Shown here: positions 1-11,283 of the stretch, piece by piece
Numbering within the stretch: the stretch's first letter is position 1
Layout of the letters: each line of letters starts with the position of its first letter
Assembly (NCBI GenBank): GCA_007570785.1
Contig: ML664183.1
Span: 21,314,175 to 21,378,174 of the forward strand
Length of the DNA: 64,000 nt
Source of the DNA: Antilocapra americana
Taxonomy: Eukaryota > Chordata > Mammalia > Artiodactyla > Antilocapridae
Reading direction: 5' to 3'
The notes under the pieces: model-generated
Told to the model about the DNA's origin: nothing
The model's database searches: none
What the model saw: the letters and a program-made list of their open reading frames with translations, nothing else
Position numbers and translations under genes: made by a program

Positions 1-1857
1 ACTAAGATTAGTTTAAATGCATTTGGCAGCAAAACCTGAACTAAATAGATATGTTTGTTAGAGAAATATTAATGTGTTTTATGATGGAATATATGCCTAG
101 AACCTACCAAGGGCAATGTATAACTTATTGAATATTTATCATGTTTCCTTTATATATATTTTTTAAGTCTGAGTTTTCTCAGCAAGTATTTAGGACAGGA
201 GATTATAGACTTATGGTATGACAACACAGTATCCTGCTTCAAAGCACCCTTTGTCATCCTTATCTTCTACCAAAATATTTTCTCAAGGAAGCATGGTGGG
301 CTCAACTGAGTTTCCAGCCCACAGAATTCTTAAATTACTCTGAGACTAATTCAAATGAAATATCACAAATATTACTATCCGAGGATCTTTTTATTGCAAA
401 TCATTAGCCCTGAGTTGTGACTGTTGCAGTAAGAGGCATAAAAAGAATTTAAAACTTCATTCTAAGAATAAATCTTGCACTTTGAGAAACATGTTCCACT
501 GAGACAAGCCCAGGACATTAATATGAAAATTTAACCAAGGCTTCTTGGTCTTTTTCCCTTTGTTTACTGCATAGGCTGGCATAGGATACATTCTTATGCC
601 TACTTCTGAATATATGAATTAATGTGTGGCTCTAAAAGTAGAAGACATGATCCTTTGGTATACTGAGTGTAGACATGTCGATATTAAGTAATGACTTTTC
701 TGGGAAAAAATATTGCTCTCTTGTCAGAGTAATATTTTTTCTAGGCAAATAAACTGCTTCATTAATTGAAACATTATCACTTAGACATCCTTGTATCAAT
801 TTTTTTTTCTCAGAATGAAAAACTGATATTCATATGCAATGATTTGGGACATTGTTAATGAGGATTGGGAGCAGAGAGTTCTTTTGACAACATTTTTCAG
901 TGGAAAATGCACATCCTCCTAAGTCTAACTCAGAAAGCAGTGCATATAGAATAGCATATAAGATTATTTGCTTAAAACCTAAACTAAGACTTCATCCCTG
1001 TAAAACTGATAGAAAATATCACAAAGACACAGACTCCCGTGTGCTTTAGAAAGCTTCAAAATATATCTCAAAAATAATATGGTTATAAGTGGCAATTATA
1101 GAAGATTTTGCCTGTAGTTCCTAGCGTCCTTATTCTTCAACCCTACAGAAATCAAATTCTTTATCCACAGCAGATCTTGCTTTTCCTGGAAGCACAAAAG
1201 AAGCACTAAATGAACTGAGTGGTTGAGACCTGACAGCATAATTTGCCTCACAGTTTATGCCAGTGTCCTTACTGATCTCTTTGCATCAACACTTAAGCCT
1301 CCCACCCCAGGTTGTTCTCTTTCATCCCTAACAAATCTATATGATTTTGATTGTAGAGTTTGGATTTCTAGTTCTAAGACTAATAGCAACTGTATCAAAT
1401 GTCTGTCTGGTGATCCTGTGCATATTTTCACAGATAGCAAGTGTCTAGTGTTTTGGGAACTTTGGGATGTATTACAATCCCTAAGTATCTCTACTGTAAG
1501 AATGATCAACACCACAAGAAATCCAGTGGTAAGAACAATTGTGGCAGAATCTGGACTTCATCCTAATGGGTTTGAACAACATCTTCTTTTAAAGTGTTTT
1601 TCCTGATTCTGAATGTTCCCTCCTCATCTTTGAATCTGAAGAAAGATGCTGACAGAAACCTCAGAGACTTTACCAAGTGAAGGATATCAGATCTAACTGA
1701 AGATGTGAAGTGTGCATTTTCTATACAACATTATCACCCACTCATTGCCACTCATTGTGAGTTTAATGGACAGTGAATTCACCTCTACATCCCTCTCACT
1801 TCCATTAGCATCTACCAAATAAGCACTAGAAATTTGTTAGATAAAAAAAGTCAATGA
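1..1857. other. Unrecognised AT-rich DNA
   Basis: I see no recognisable repeat, RNA gene or gene in this stretch. It contains a 127-codon plus-strand open frame at 1223-1606 with no domain, signal peptide or repeat similarity that I recognise; in DNA without other coding signs I treat it as chance. An ancient repeat too diverged to recognise by eye remains possible. Confidence 0.5.
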
Positions 1858-2082
1858 ACTTCCTTGGCAATCTAGTGATTAAGAATCTGCCTGCCAATGC
1901 ATGGGACACAGGTTTGATCCCTGGTCTGGGAAGATCTTTCATGCCACAAAGCAACTAAGCCTGCACACTCTAGAGTCTGTGCTCAGCAAAAATTAGAAGC
2001 CCATTTGCCACAACTAGAGAAAGTTAGGGTACAACATCCAAAATCTAACACAACCAGAGATAAATACATAAATATATAAAAA
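1858..2082 (+). mobile_element. CHR-2-type tRNA-derived SINE
   Basis: The head has the tRNA-Glu-like core of cetartiodactyl CHR-2 SINEs: a 'tctagtgattaagaatctgc' box A region, then 'ggtttgatccctggtctggg' as the box B region, followed by the family's string of CAACTA/CACAACTAGAG motifs and an A-rich AAATA tail. It is diverged and lacks an obvious target-site duplication, so it is an old insertion. It is not a functional tRNA: the cloverleaf is not maintained and a long tRNA-unrelated body follows. Confidence 0.75.
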
Positions 2083-2639
2083 TGTTAAGTCATGAAAACA
2101 TTTTAGAATCATATGCTATTATAGCCAAATAAAATCATAAATATAAGCTAATCCAACCCCTGAATTTCACAGAAAATAAAAAATTGTGATATCTTACTAG
2201 ATTTACAGAAGAAGCCTTCTGTAAATAACTCAGGTGGATCAGGATTATCATCTAAAAATCTCTAATTCATAAATCTAGTGTTTCCTTATAAAATGTTGAT
2301 TATTTGATATAAACATATTTTCAAGTTCTATTTTATAAACAATTCTTTCACACTTTGAGAGTATACTTGCTCTTCTTTATTCATATTGCTATCATGAAGT
2401 CATTTTAAATCCATTTTTTGTTCCTTCCTTTAGTGTCCTAGTTTTCAGATCTGAATTTGAGATCTGGTAATGGGGATGCTCAACAAATTTCAATATTTCT
2501 TCTAATCCCCAGAGTATTTTTACAGCCTATTTCCTGATGTTATATAAGATTACAGTTCCCTTGACTGAATAAAAGACCTCAGAATATCAGCATGGGATTG
2601 TGATGGCAACACACAGGGGAGCTAAAAAGTGTATATATT

Positions 2640-2848
2640 ATCTTCACATTGTTATTTTTATAAACTATATATATATCTATAATTACAAATTATTATTAAT
2701 TACATATACACACACATATATATATATAAATTTGTATATAAATATACATATATAAAATATATACATATTTATATGTATACAAATATATATGTAAAATATA
2801 TATATATATTTGCATATGAATATATATGTAAATATATATGTAAAAATT
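2640..2848. repeat. TA/TATG microsatellite tract
   Basis: About 200 bases made almost only of A and T with short CA and TATG runs. It sits directly against the head of the next Bov-tA SINE. Open frames predicted here are low-complexity artefacts. Confidence 0.8.
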
Positions 2849-3057
2849 TTCCCTGGTGGCTCAGATGGTAGAGAATCTGCCTGCAATGCTTGAGACCTGG
2901 GTTCGGTCCATGGGTCAGGAAGATCCCCTGGAGAAGGGAATGACAACCCACTCTAGTATTCTTGCGGGGAGAATTCCATGGATGGGGGAACCTGATAGCC
3001 TACAGTCCATGGGGTCACAAAGAGTCGGACATGACTGAGTCACTAACACTTTCACTT
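2849..3057 (+). mobile_element. Bov-tA SINE
   Basis: Complete Bov-tA: a tRNA-Glu-derived head (starts 'ttccctggtggctcagatgg'; box-B-like 'gggttcggtcc') joined to the Bov-A unit derived from the BovB LINE tail ('actctagtattcttgc', 'gtccatggggtcacaaagag', 'cggacatgactgagt'). These SINEs are Pol III transcribed and are thought to be mobilised by the BovB machinery because they share its 3' end. The element lies between two TA-rich microsatellites. Confidence 0.92.
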
Positions 3058-3117
3058 ATAAGTAATAACAATTTTATTATACTTAGCTCAGTTCTTCAAT
3101 CCTTCTTGATAAAATAA

Positions 3118-3200
3118 TTATATATATGTATATAAATGTATATACATATATGTACATGTGTATGTACATATATGTATATAAATGTCTGTTTAAATATATA
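3118..3200. repeat. TATATG/TGTATA microsatellite
   Basis: Short imperfect run of TATATG and TGTATA units, about 60 bases downstream of the Bov-tA copy. Confidence 0.75.
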
Positions 3201-4035
3201 ATTTGCAATGAATAAAAACATCTTTTGTGGTTGAGCAATATGATATTACTCCATGGATTTTAATTTCAGAATGGAATAGTTTACCTGAACACAATAATTA
3301 CAGGAGAACTTCACATATACTAAATAAGAAAAGAAAATGAAAAGCCCATAATGAGATAATTCCTCCTTTAGGATTTTCCCCTTAGTCTTAAAGAAGATAT
3401 ATACATGTAGCTTTATGTGTTATGTGATATTAATATGGTAGTAAAATCAGCACAGCCACAGGTTAGGAGCATATCATTATTCCTAAGGGTAAAGCCCTCT
3501 TTTTATTATCTTCTTCTAGCTATGTGTCAACTGAATTCATATCACCACATTTTCTCTTTATGGCTCTCCCTCACCTTCTCATTTTTCTTACAAGGCAAGA
3601 AAAATGAAGCTGCTTCTGTTTATAAAGACAACTTAATAATTCTCATTTATATATCTTCTTTCATCCACATTAATATTCATAAATCCCAAATCTAACTAGT
3701 AATAGTTCATTTCCATTACAATGAGTGTAATCCTTTCATATTCGTCCTTCTCAACCACACTTTTTATATCTTCTCCTTTCTACTCCCTCTGTATGCTTGT
3801 CCCAAGATAGAGTTTAAATTCCTTCTTGTAAGACTTTCATTTTCTTTCTGAAAACTCTTTTCAACACCTGTGCCATTTGTCTTTTTTCTCTAAAACATTT
3901 TTAGTTAAAATTCATCTCATTTTGTAGGTAACTGAAAAATGATTTGCTGAGTTCCACAGTATTCCTTTGCAGCCCATCTCCCATCTCTATCTTATCTAGT
4001 TCTCAATCATATAGTTTTATATTTCAGACTAATAT
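3201..4035. other. Unrecognised AT-rich DNA
   Basis: No gene or repeat recognised. A 92-codon plus-strand open frame at 3417-3695 has no recognisable motif and is most likely chance. Confidence 0.45.
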
Positions 4036-4039
4036 AGAG

Positions 4040-4195
4040 GACATAACATTTATTGAGCTACAATTTTGTCTCTTGTGTGCCTGTGAGGCAGACATATTCA
4101 TTTTACAAAAAAAGAAAAGGTTAAATAATTCGAAATTTCAGAAAGGTTAAGTACTTTGTTCAATTTCTCATGACCAGCAAATGTCTAAATGCTGA
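4040..4195 (-). mobile_element. MIR SINE (ancient mammalian)
   Basis: Order of motifs matches an antisense MIR: 'catttattgagctac', then a 'cattttac' block, an AGAAAGGTTAAGTA box and a decayed 'caatttctcatgaccagcaa' segment corresponding to the conserved core. Strongly diverged, as expected for an element that predates placental mammals. No regulatory role can be read from sequence. Confidence 0.65.
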
Positions 4196-4199
4196 ACGC

Positions 4200-5140
4200 C
4201 ATAACATAAAGCTGTAATGGTGTTCATATTTATCTCTCACTTTATGTAAAAGTCTCAGTTTTTTAAGTTTCAACTAATGTGACTGATTCTTTTCTAAACT
4301 GGTCGTATTCTCCAGCAAGTTTTATAAATTGACACCTCAGATCACATGACTCTATGATTTGATCAGGGCAGGGCACAAGTAACATGTGTTTCCTCACTAG
4401 TTTTGGACAATATATATTTACTTACATATTTGCTATTATTTTTCTCACCTTGCTCCACTGAAGATTTGAAACAGATTTTTATCAATTTTATCTAATCCAT
4501 TATTTTGCCAAAATATTGATATTTTGAATAATACAGTGATCATTTGCTGACTCATAACAGTATTTCTTTACATTAGCCTCATAGGTAATTGAATTTTCCA
4601 GATATTTTTATCACATAAGTGATTATTAAAATAGTTGTCTCTAGTCTTGTCCATAAAAAATGATAATAACAAATAGAGAATCTTCTATTGAGTGAATTTT
4701 TTCATTGAAGTGTTAAATTCTAACATTATAATCAAATTTGGTCAATTTGCTTGATTCATTTATTTCATAATATTTAAAATTTTGTGCATTCCTCCTCAAT
4801 ATAGAAAGAAGTAGCTGAAATAAATATAACTTTAATATTTTTCCTTAGAGTATTTGAAATTAATCCTTCCATATAATTTTCAATTCCAGGTCTTCTGGAG
4901 CAATGAATGTATGGAACTGAAGCAAAGACATATTTTAAACATTCTCTGTACTTTCTCCTCTCAGAAGATGAGATTTTGGTTTGGGTCTTTAAGATATCAC
5001 ATGGTGCTCAAAGCTCTTATTTAACTTTAGAAATAACCCTGATAGTCTATAATAACAGTAACTTCTACAAATGTCAAGTAGCTTAAGGAGTCAGTCTTCT
5101 CAAGAACTAAATATACAACAACTACCAAGGAAAGTAAGGA
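4200..5140. other. Unrecognised AT-rich DNA
   Basis: No gene, RNA or repeat recognised by eye on either strand. Confidence 0.4.
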
Positions 5141-5141
5141 A

Positions 5142-5591
5142 AAAGGCTATGGTTTTTCCAGTGGTCATGTATGGATGTGTGAGTTGGACTATAAAGAAAG
5201 GTGAGCACCAATGAATTGATGCTTTTGAACTGTGGTTTGGAGAAGACTGTTAGAGTCCCTCAGCCTGCAAGGAGATCCAACCAGTCCATCCTAAAGGCAA
5301 TCAGCCCTGAATATTCATTGAGACTGATGTTGAAGTTGAAACTCCAATCCTTCAGCCACCTGATGCAAAGAGCTAACTCATTTTAAAAGACCCTGATGCT
5401 GGGAAAGATTGAAAGCGGAAGGAGAAGGGGACGACAGAGGATGAGATGGTTGGATGGCATCACTGACTCAATGGACATATGTTTGAGTAAACTCTGAGAG
5501 TTGGTGATGGACAGGGAGGCCTGGTGTGCTCCAGTCCATGGGGTCACAAAGAGTTGGACACGACTGAGCAACTGAACTGAATTGAACTGAA
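5142..5591 (+). mobile_element. BovB LINE 3' end, 5'-truncated
   Basis: This is the last 450 bases of BovB (RTE clade). It enters at the codons for the conserved 'AMVFPVVMYGCESWT'-like end of the polyprotein (here 'ctatggtttttccagtggtc'), runs through the 'gaccctgatgctgggaaaga' and 'gatggttggatggcatcac' blocks and ends in repeated CTGAACTGAA units, the typical BovB tail. The frame is broken, for example an early stop in the tract after 5200. RTE-type LINEs commonly insert as such 5'-truncated copies; I see no convincing target-site duplication. Confidence 0.92.
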
Positions 5592-5686
5592 GGAAACTTC
5601 TGAGAAAATGAAAAGAATTCTGTACTAGTAATATGTTTTACATAATTCATTTCGGTTTGTTATAAATTAAGATTTAAATAATGAGT

Positions 5687-5925
5687 AGGGCATCCCTGGT
5701 GGATCAGACAGTAAAGAATCTGCCTGCAATTCAAGAGACTCGGGTTCAATTCCTGGGTTGGTTTTATCCCCTGGAGGAGGAAATGGAAACCCAGTACAGT
5801 ATTCTTGCCTGGAGAATTCCATGGACAGAGGAGCTTAGTGGGCTATGGTCCATGGGGTCACAGAGAATGGCAAGACGCAGTCTATGGGGTCACAAAGAAT
5901 TGAACAGTATGGATTGACTAATACT
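5687..5925 (+). mobile_element. Bov-tA SINE with duplicated 3' block
   Basis: Head 'catccctggtggatcagaca' followed by a full Bov-A unit. The 'catggggtcacagagaatgg' block near 5850 is repeated about 35 bases later as 'tatggggtcacaaagaattg', so the 3' part carries a short internal duplication that the other copies in this window lack. Confidence 0.88.
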
Positions 5926-6255
5926 TCAGTATATATAACTATAAACAAATAGAGTGAAAATGCAAGTACTGGGATCAGCATCCATGGGTATTTCTAGAAA
6001 ATATTTGATTGATTTTCTTCATTTTTAGTCATGAGTAGATAGAACTGCAAGATTTAAAATGCTTGGCAAGTTTATGGCATATGTTGTTAAAAGGTTAAAA
6101 CAGCAAGTAAATCACAAGAATAGAAATGTCATGCTCAAATTACTTGTCAATAGAAATGCAGTGAAATTTTTTGGGAGAAAATTTTTATTTCAGATGAGAA
6201 GGTGAGAGTAATTTTTATGCTCATTTTAGTAATGTTCAGCCATTTTTGAAAAAAG

Positions 6256-6270
6256 CAGAAATAAGCTTTT
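6256..6270. repeat. L1 target-site duplication, left copy
   Basis: The bases 'cagaaataagctttt' recur exactly at 12824-12838, immediately outside the other end of the minus-strand L1. Read in L1 orientation the duplication starts with AAAA, and the uninterrupted target reads CTTTT/AT, close to the L1 endonuclease preference TTTT/AA. The outermost C could belong to the element, so the duplication is 14 or 15 bp. Confidence 0.9.
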
Positions 6271-6350
6271 TTTTTTTCTTCACGTTTCAACTTTATATAT
6301 TTATTTATTTTTTTAATTGTTTTTGCCATATATTGTCATGATATCACCAT
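6271..6350 (-). other. L1 3'UTR end and poly(A) tail
   Basis: Sense-strand sequence contains 'catgacaatatatggcaaaa' followed by AATAAATA-rich and A-rich sequence. The same block ('catgtcaatgtatggcaaaa') ends the L1 copy at 38005-38500, which fixes this segment as L1 3'UTR. The A tail is interrupted by about 40 non-A bases, so the tail may be compound. Confidence 0.8.
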
Positions 6351-6794
6351 NNNNNNNNNNNNNNNNNNNNNNNNNNNNNNNNNNNNNNNNNNNNNNNNNN
6401 NNNNNNNNNNNNNNNNNNNNNNNNNNNNNNNNNNNNNNNNNNNNNNNNNNNNNNNNNNNNNNNNNNNNNNNNNNNNNNNNNNNNNNNNNNNNNNNNNNNN
6501 NNNNNNNNNNNNNNNNNNNNNNNNNNNNNNNNNNNNNNNNNNNNNNNNNNNNNNNNNNNNNNNNNNNNNNNNNNNNNNNNNNNNNNNNNNNNNNNNNNNN
6601 NNNNNNNNNNNNNNNNNNNNNNNNNNNNNNNNNNNNNNNNNNNNNNNNNNNNNNNNNNNNNNNNNNNNNNNNNNNNNNNNNNNNNNNNNNNNNNNNNNNN
6701 NNNNNNNNNNNNNNNNNNNNNNNNNNNNNNNNNNNNNNNNNNNNNNNNNNNNNNNNNNNNNNNNNNNNNNNNNNNNNNNNNNNNNNNNNNNNNN
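6351..6794. other. Assembly gap (444 N) inside the L1
   Basis: All bases are N. From the flanks, the gap should hold the last roughly 100 codons of ORF2 and about 200 bases of 3'UTR, about 0.5 kb, so its size agrees with the expected missing part. Open frames that cross it are not meaningful. Confidence 0.95.
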
Positions 6795-9700
6795 GGGTCA
6801 TATGGCAGGTCTATTTGCAGCTTTTTAAGGAACCTCCACACTGTTTTCCATAGTGGCTGTACTAGTTTGCATTCCCACCAACAGTGTAAGAGGGTTCCCT
6901 TTTCTCCACATCCTCTCCAGCATTTATTGCTTGTAGACTTTTGGATGGCAGCCATTCTGACTGGTGTAAAGTGGTACCTCATTGTGGTTTTGATTTGCAT
7001 TTCTCTGATAATGAGTGATGTTGAGCATCTTTTCATGTGTTTGTTAGCCATTTTTATATCTTCTTTGGAGAAGTGTCTGTTAAGTTCTTTGGCCCACTTT
7101 TTAATTGGGTTGTTTATTTTTCTAGAATGGAGCTGCAGGAGTTGTTTCTATATTTTTGAGATTAATTGTTTGTCTGTTGCTTCATTGGCTATTATTTTCT
7201 CCCATTCTGAAGGCTGTCTTTTCACCTTGCTTATAGTTTCCTTTGTTGTGCAAAAGCTTTTAATTTTAATTAGGTCCCATTTGTTTATTCGTGTTTTTAT
7301 TTCCAATATTCTGGGAGGTGGGTCATGGAGTATCCCGCTTTGGATTATAGCAGAGAGTGTTTTGCCTATGTTATCCTCTAGGAGTTTTATAGTTTCTGGT
7401 CTTATGCTTAGATCTTTGATCCATTTTGAGTTTATCTTTGTGTATGGTGTTAGAAAGTGATCTAGTTTCATTCATTTACAAGTGGCTGTCCAGTTTTCCC
7501 AGCACCACTTGTTAAAGAGGTTGTCTTTTCTCCATTGTATATTCTTGCCTCCTTTGTCAAAGATAAGGTGTCCATAGATGCGTGGATTTATCTCTGGGCT
7601 TTCTATTCTGTTCCATTGATCTATATTTCTGTCTTTGTGCCAGTACCATACTGTCTTAATGACTGTGGATTTGTAGTATAGCCTAAAGTCAGGTAGGTTG
7701 ATTCCTCCAGTTCCACTCTTCTTTCTCAAGATTGCTTTGGCTATACGAGGTTTTTTGTATTTCCATACAAATTGTGAAATTATTTGTTCTAATACTCTGA
7801 AAAAGACCTCTGGTAGCTTGACAGGAATTGCATTGAATCTATAGATTGTTCTGGGTAGTATACTCATTTTCACTATATTGATTCTTCCAATCCACGAACA
7901 CGGCACATTTCTCCATTTGTTTGTGTCTTCCTTGATTTCTTTCATCAGTGTTCTATAGTTTTCTATATACAAGTCTTTTGATTCTTTAGGTGGAAATACT
8001 CCTAAGTATTTTATTCTTTTTGTTTCGATGGTGAATGGAATTGTTTCCTTAATTTCTCTTTCTGATTTCTCACTGCTAGTGTATAGGAATGCCAGGGATT
8101 TCTGTGTGTTGATTTTATATCCTGAAACTTTGCTATATTCACTGATTAGCTCTAGTAATTTTCTCGTAGAGTCTTTAGGGTTTTCAATATAGAGGATCAT
8201 GTCATCTGCAAACAGAGAGAGTTTTACTTCTTCTTTTCCAATCTGGATTCCTTTGATTTCTTTATCTGCTCTGATTGCTGTGGCCAGAACTTCCAAAACT
8301 ATGTTGAATAGTAGTGGTGAGAGTGGGCACCCTTGTCTTGTCCCTGATTTCAGGGGGAATGCTTCCAGTTTTTCACCATTGAGGATAATGTTTGCTGTGG
8401 GTTTGTCATATATAGTTTTTATTATGTTGAGTTATGTTCCTTCTATTCCTACTTTTTGGAGGGTTTTTATCATAAATGGATGTTGAATTTTGTCAAAGGC
8501 TTTCTCTGCATCTATTGAGATAATCATGTGATTTTTATTTTTCAATTTGTTAAAGTGGTGTATTACATTGATCGATTTACGAATATTGAAGAATCCTTGC
8601 ATCCCTGGGATAAAGCCTACTTGATCATGATGTATGATCTTTTTGATGTGTTGTTGGATTCTATTTGCTAGAATTTTGTTGAGGATTTTTGCATCTAAGT
8701 TCATCAGTGATATTGGCCTGTAGTTTTCTTTTTTTGTGGCATCTTTGCCGGGTTTTGGAATTAGGGTGATGGAGGCCTCATAGAATGAGTTTGGAAGTTT
8801 ACCTTCGTCTGCAATTTTCTGGAAGAGTTTGAGTAGAATCGGTGTTAGCTCTTCTCTAAATTTTTGGTAGAATTCAGCTGTGAAGCCATCTGGTCCTGGG
8901 CTTTTGTTTTTTGGAAGATTTCTGATTACGGTTTCAATTTCCATGCTTGTGATGGGTCTATTAATATTATCTATCTCTTCCTGGTTTAGTCTTGGAAAGT
9001 TATACTTTTCTAGGAATTTGTCCATTTCATCCAAATTGTCCAGTTTATTTGCATATAGTTGCTGATAATAGTCTCTTATGATCCTTTGTATTTCTGTGTT
9101 TTCTGTTGTGATCTCTCCGTTTTCATTTCTGATTCTGTTGATTTGATTCTTCTCCCTTTGTTTCTTGATGAGTCTGGCCAATGGTTTGTCAATTTTATTT
9201 ATCTTCTCAAAGAACCAGCTTTTGGCTTGGTTGATTTTTGCTATGGTCACTTTTGATTCCTTTGCATTTATTTCTGCCCTGATCTTTAAGATTTCTTTCC
9301 TTCTACTAGATCTGGGCTTCTGCATCTCTTCCCTTTCTAGTTGCTTTAGGTGTAAAGTAAGGTCATTTATTTGGTTTTTTTCTTGTTTCCTGAGGTGAGC
9401 TTCTATTGCTATGAACTTTCCCCTTAGCATTGCTTTCACAGTGTCCCATAGGTTTTGGGCTGTTGTGTTTTCATTTTCATTTGTTTCCATGCATAACTGA
9501 ATTTCATTTTTAATTTCTTCTGCGATTTGTTGGTTATTCAGCAGTGTGTTGTTGAGCCTCCATATGTTGGAAGTTTTGAGAGGTTTTCTCCTGTAGTTGA
9601 AATCTAATCTCACTGCATTGTGGTCAGAAAAGATGCTTGGGATGATTTCAATATTTTTGAATTTATCAAGGTTAGATTTATGGCCCAGGATGTGATCTAT

Positions 9701-10306
9701 CCTGGAGAAGGTCCCGTGTGCACTTGAGAAAAAGGTGAAATTCCTTCTTTTAGGGTGGAATGACCTATAGATATCAATTAGGTCTAGTTGGTCTATTGTT
9801 TTATTTAAAGTTTGAATTTCCTTGTTACTTTTCTGTCTAGTTGATCTGTCCATTGGTGTGAGTGGTATATTAAAGTCTCCCATTATTATTGTGTTGTTGT
9901 TGATTACCCCTTTCATATTTGTTAGCATTTGCCTTACATATTGTGGAGCTCCTATGTTAGGTGCATAAATATTTATAATTGTTATTTCTTCTTCCTCGAT
10001 TGATCCTTTGATCATTATGTAATGTTCATCTTTATCTCTTTTCACTGCCTTTATTTTAAAGTCTACTTTATCAGATATGAGTATTGCCACTCCTGCTTTC
10101 TTTTGGTCTTTATTTGCATGGAATATCTTTTTCCAGCCTTTAACTTTCAGTCTATATGTGTCCCTAGGTTTGAGGTGGGTCTCTTGTAGACAACATATAT
10201 AGGGGTCTTGTTTCTGTATCCAATCGGCCAATCTTTGTCTTTTGGTTGGGGCATTCAGCCCGTTTACATTTAAGGTAATTATTGATAAGTATGATCTCGC
10301 TGCCAT
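6795..10306 (-). pseudogene. L1 ORF2 (endonuclease/reverse transcriptase), 3 stops
   Basis: ORF2 encodes the L1 endonuclease and reverse transcriptase that nick the target and copy the RNA there. The start at 10306 opens with an APE-type endonuclease (residues 1-240): 'LNVNGLN' with the catalytic Asn, 'LQETHL' with the Glu near 42, 'GDFNIPL', 'IDHILG' and 'SDHNAV'. The reverse transcriptase follows, with '[12 protein letters not shown]' and the catalytic 'FADDMILY' near residue 700, then a C-terminal Cys-rich segment ('[18 protein letters not shown]') that runs into the gap. All pieces are in one frame. Premature stops lie at 8432-8434 (TAA, codon 625, family residue Tyr), 7472-7474 (TGA, codon 945, family Arg) and 7148-7150 (TAG, codon 1053, family Tyr). 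The first removes the catalytic FADD. The family residues are from general knowledge of L1. The true C-terminus is hidden in the gap. Confidence 0.95.
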
Positions 10307-10353
10307 TTATTTTATTGTTTTGGGTTCCAGATTATCTATCCCATCCGTGTTTC

Positions 10354-11283
10354 CTATCTAGGCAGTTCCTTTAGCATTCGTTGGAGGGCTGGTTTGGTGT
10401 TGCTGAATTCTCTCAGTTTCTGCTTGTCTGAGAAAATTTTGAATTCTCCTTCAAATTTGAATGAGATCCTTGCTGGGTACAGTAGTCGGGGTTGTAGATT
10501 GTTTTCTTCCATGACTTTAAGTATGTTTTGCCATTCCCTTCTGGCCTGAAGCGTTTCTGTTGAGAGATCAGCTGTTATCCTTATGGGATTCCCCTTGTGA
10601 GTTATCTTTTGCTTCTCCCTTGCTGCTTTTAATATTTGGTCTTTGTATTTGATATTTGCCAATTTGATTAATATGTGTCTTGGGGTGTCCCGGTTGGGGT
10701 TCATTCTATTTGGGATTCTCTGTGTTTCTTGGACCTGAGTGGCTATTTGCTTCCCCAATTTAGGGAAGTTTTCTACAATTATCTCTTCAAGAATTTTCTG
10801 ATGGTCTTTCTTTTTGTCTTCTTCTTCTGGGACTCCTATGATTCGAATATCGGTGCGTTTAATATTGTCCCAGAGGTCTCTAAGATTGTCTTCATTTCTT
10901 TTAATTCTTTTTTCATTTTTCCTTTCTGTTTCATTTATTTCTGCCATTCTGTCTTCTACCTCACTTATTCTGTCTTCTATCTCTGTTATTCTACTGTTGG
11001 TTCCCTACAGGGTGTTTTTGAACTCATTTATTGCATTATTTATTGTATTTCGACTCTTTTTCATTTCTTCTAAGTCCTTGTTAAAGCTTACCTGCATCTT
11101 CTCAATCCTTGCCTGCAGGTTATCGAGCTGCAACTCCAACTTATTTTCCAGGTTTTGGATCATTTTCACTATCATTATTCGGAATTCTTTGTCAGGTAGA
11201 CTTCCTATCTCTTCGTCTTTTGTTTGGTCTAGGGGGTATTTATCCTGTTCCTTTACTTGCTGGGTATTTCTCTGCCTTTTCAT
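10354..11283 (-). pseudogene. L1 ORF1 (RNA-binding chaperone), one amber stop
   Basis: ORF1p is the L1 RNA-binding protein: a trimerising N-terminal coiled coil, an RRM and a C-terminal domain that coat L1 RNA. The frame from the ATG at 11283 starts 'MKRQRNTQQVK' and shows heptad-like 'QNLENKLELQLDNLQARIEK'. A TAG at 11005-11007 (codon 93) interrupts it, after which the same frame stays open to 10354. The C-terminal half shows the family blocks 'RIIGVPEEED', 'PRHILIKL' and 'REKQKITHKG', plus 'ARREWQNILKVM'. Overall 309 sense positions, near the usual length. The stop fits a single GAG-to-TAG change. It lies in the coiled-coil part, before the RNA-binding domains. Confidence 0.94.

Noticed and set aside
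1223..1606. 127-codon plus-strand frame
   Set aside because: No recognisable domain, no flanking splice or promoter evidence, and a second frame on the other strand overlaps it; most likely chance.
1858..2082. tRNA-like sequence that might be a tRNA gene
   Set aside because: It is the tRNA-derived head of a CHR-2 SINE with a long non-tRNA body and A tail; the same applies to all Bov-tA heads and to 35325-35592.
6313..7051. Long frames across 6351-6794
   Set aside because: They consist mostly of N and exist only because a gap contains no stop codons.
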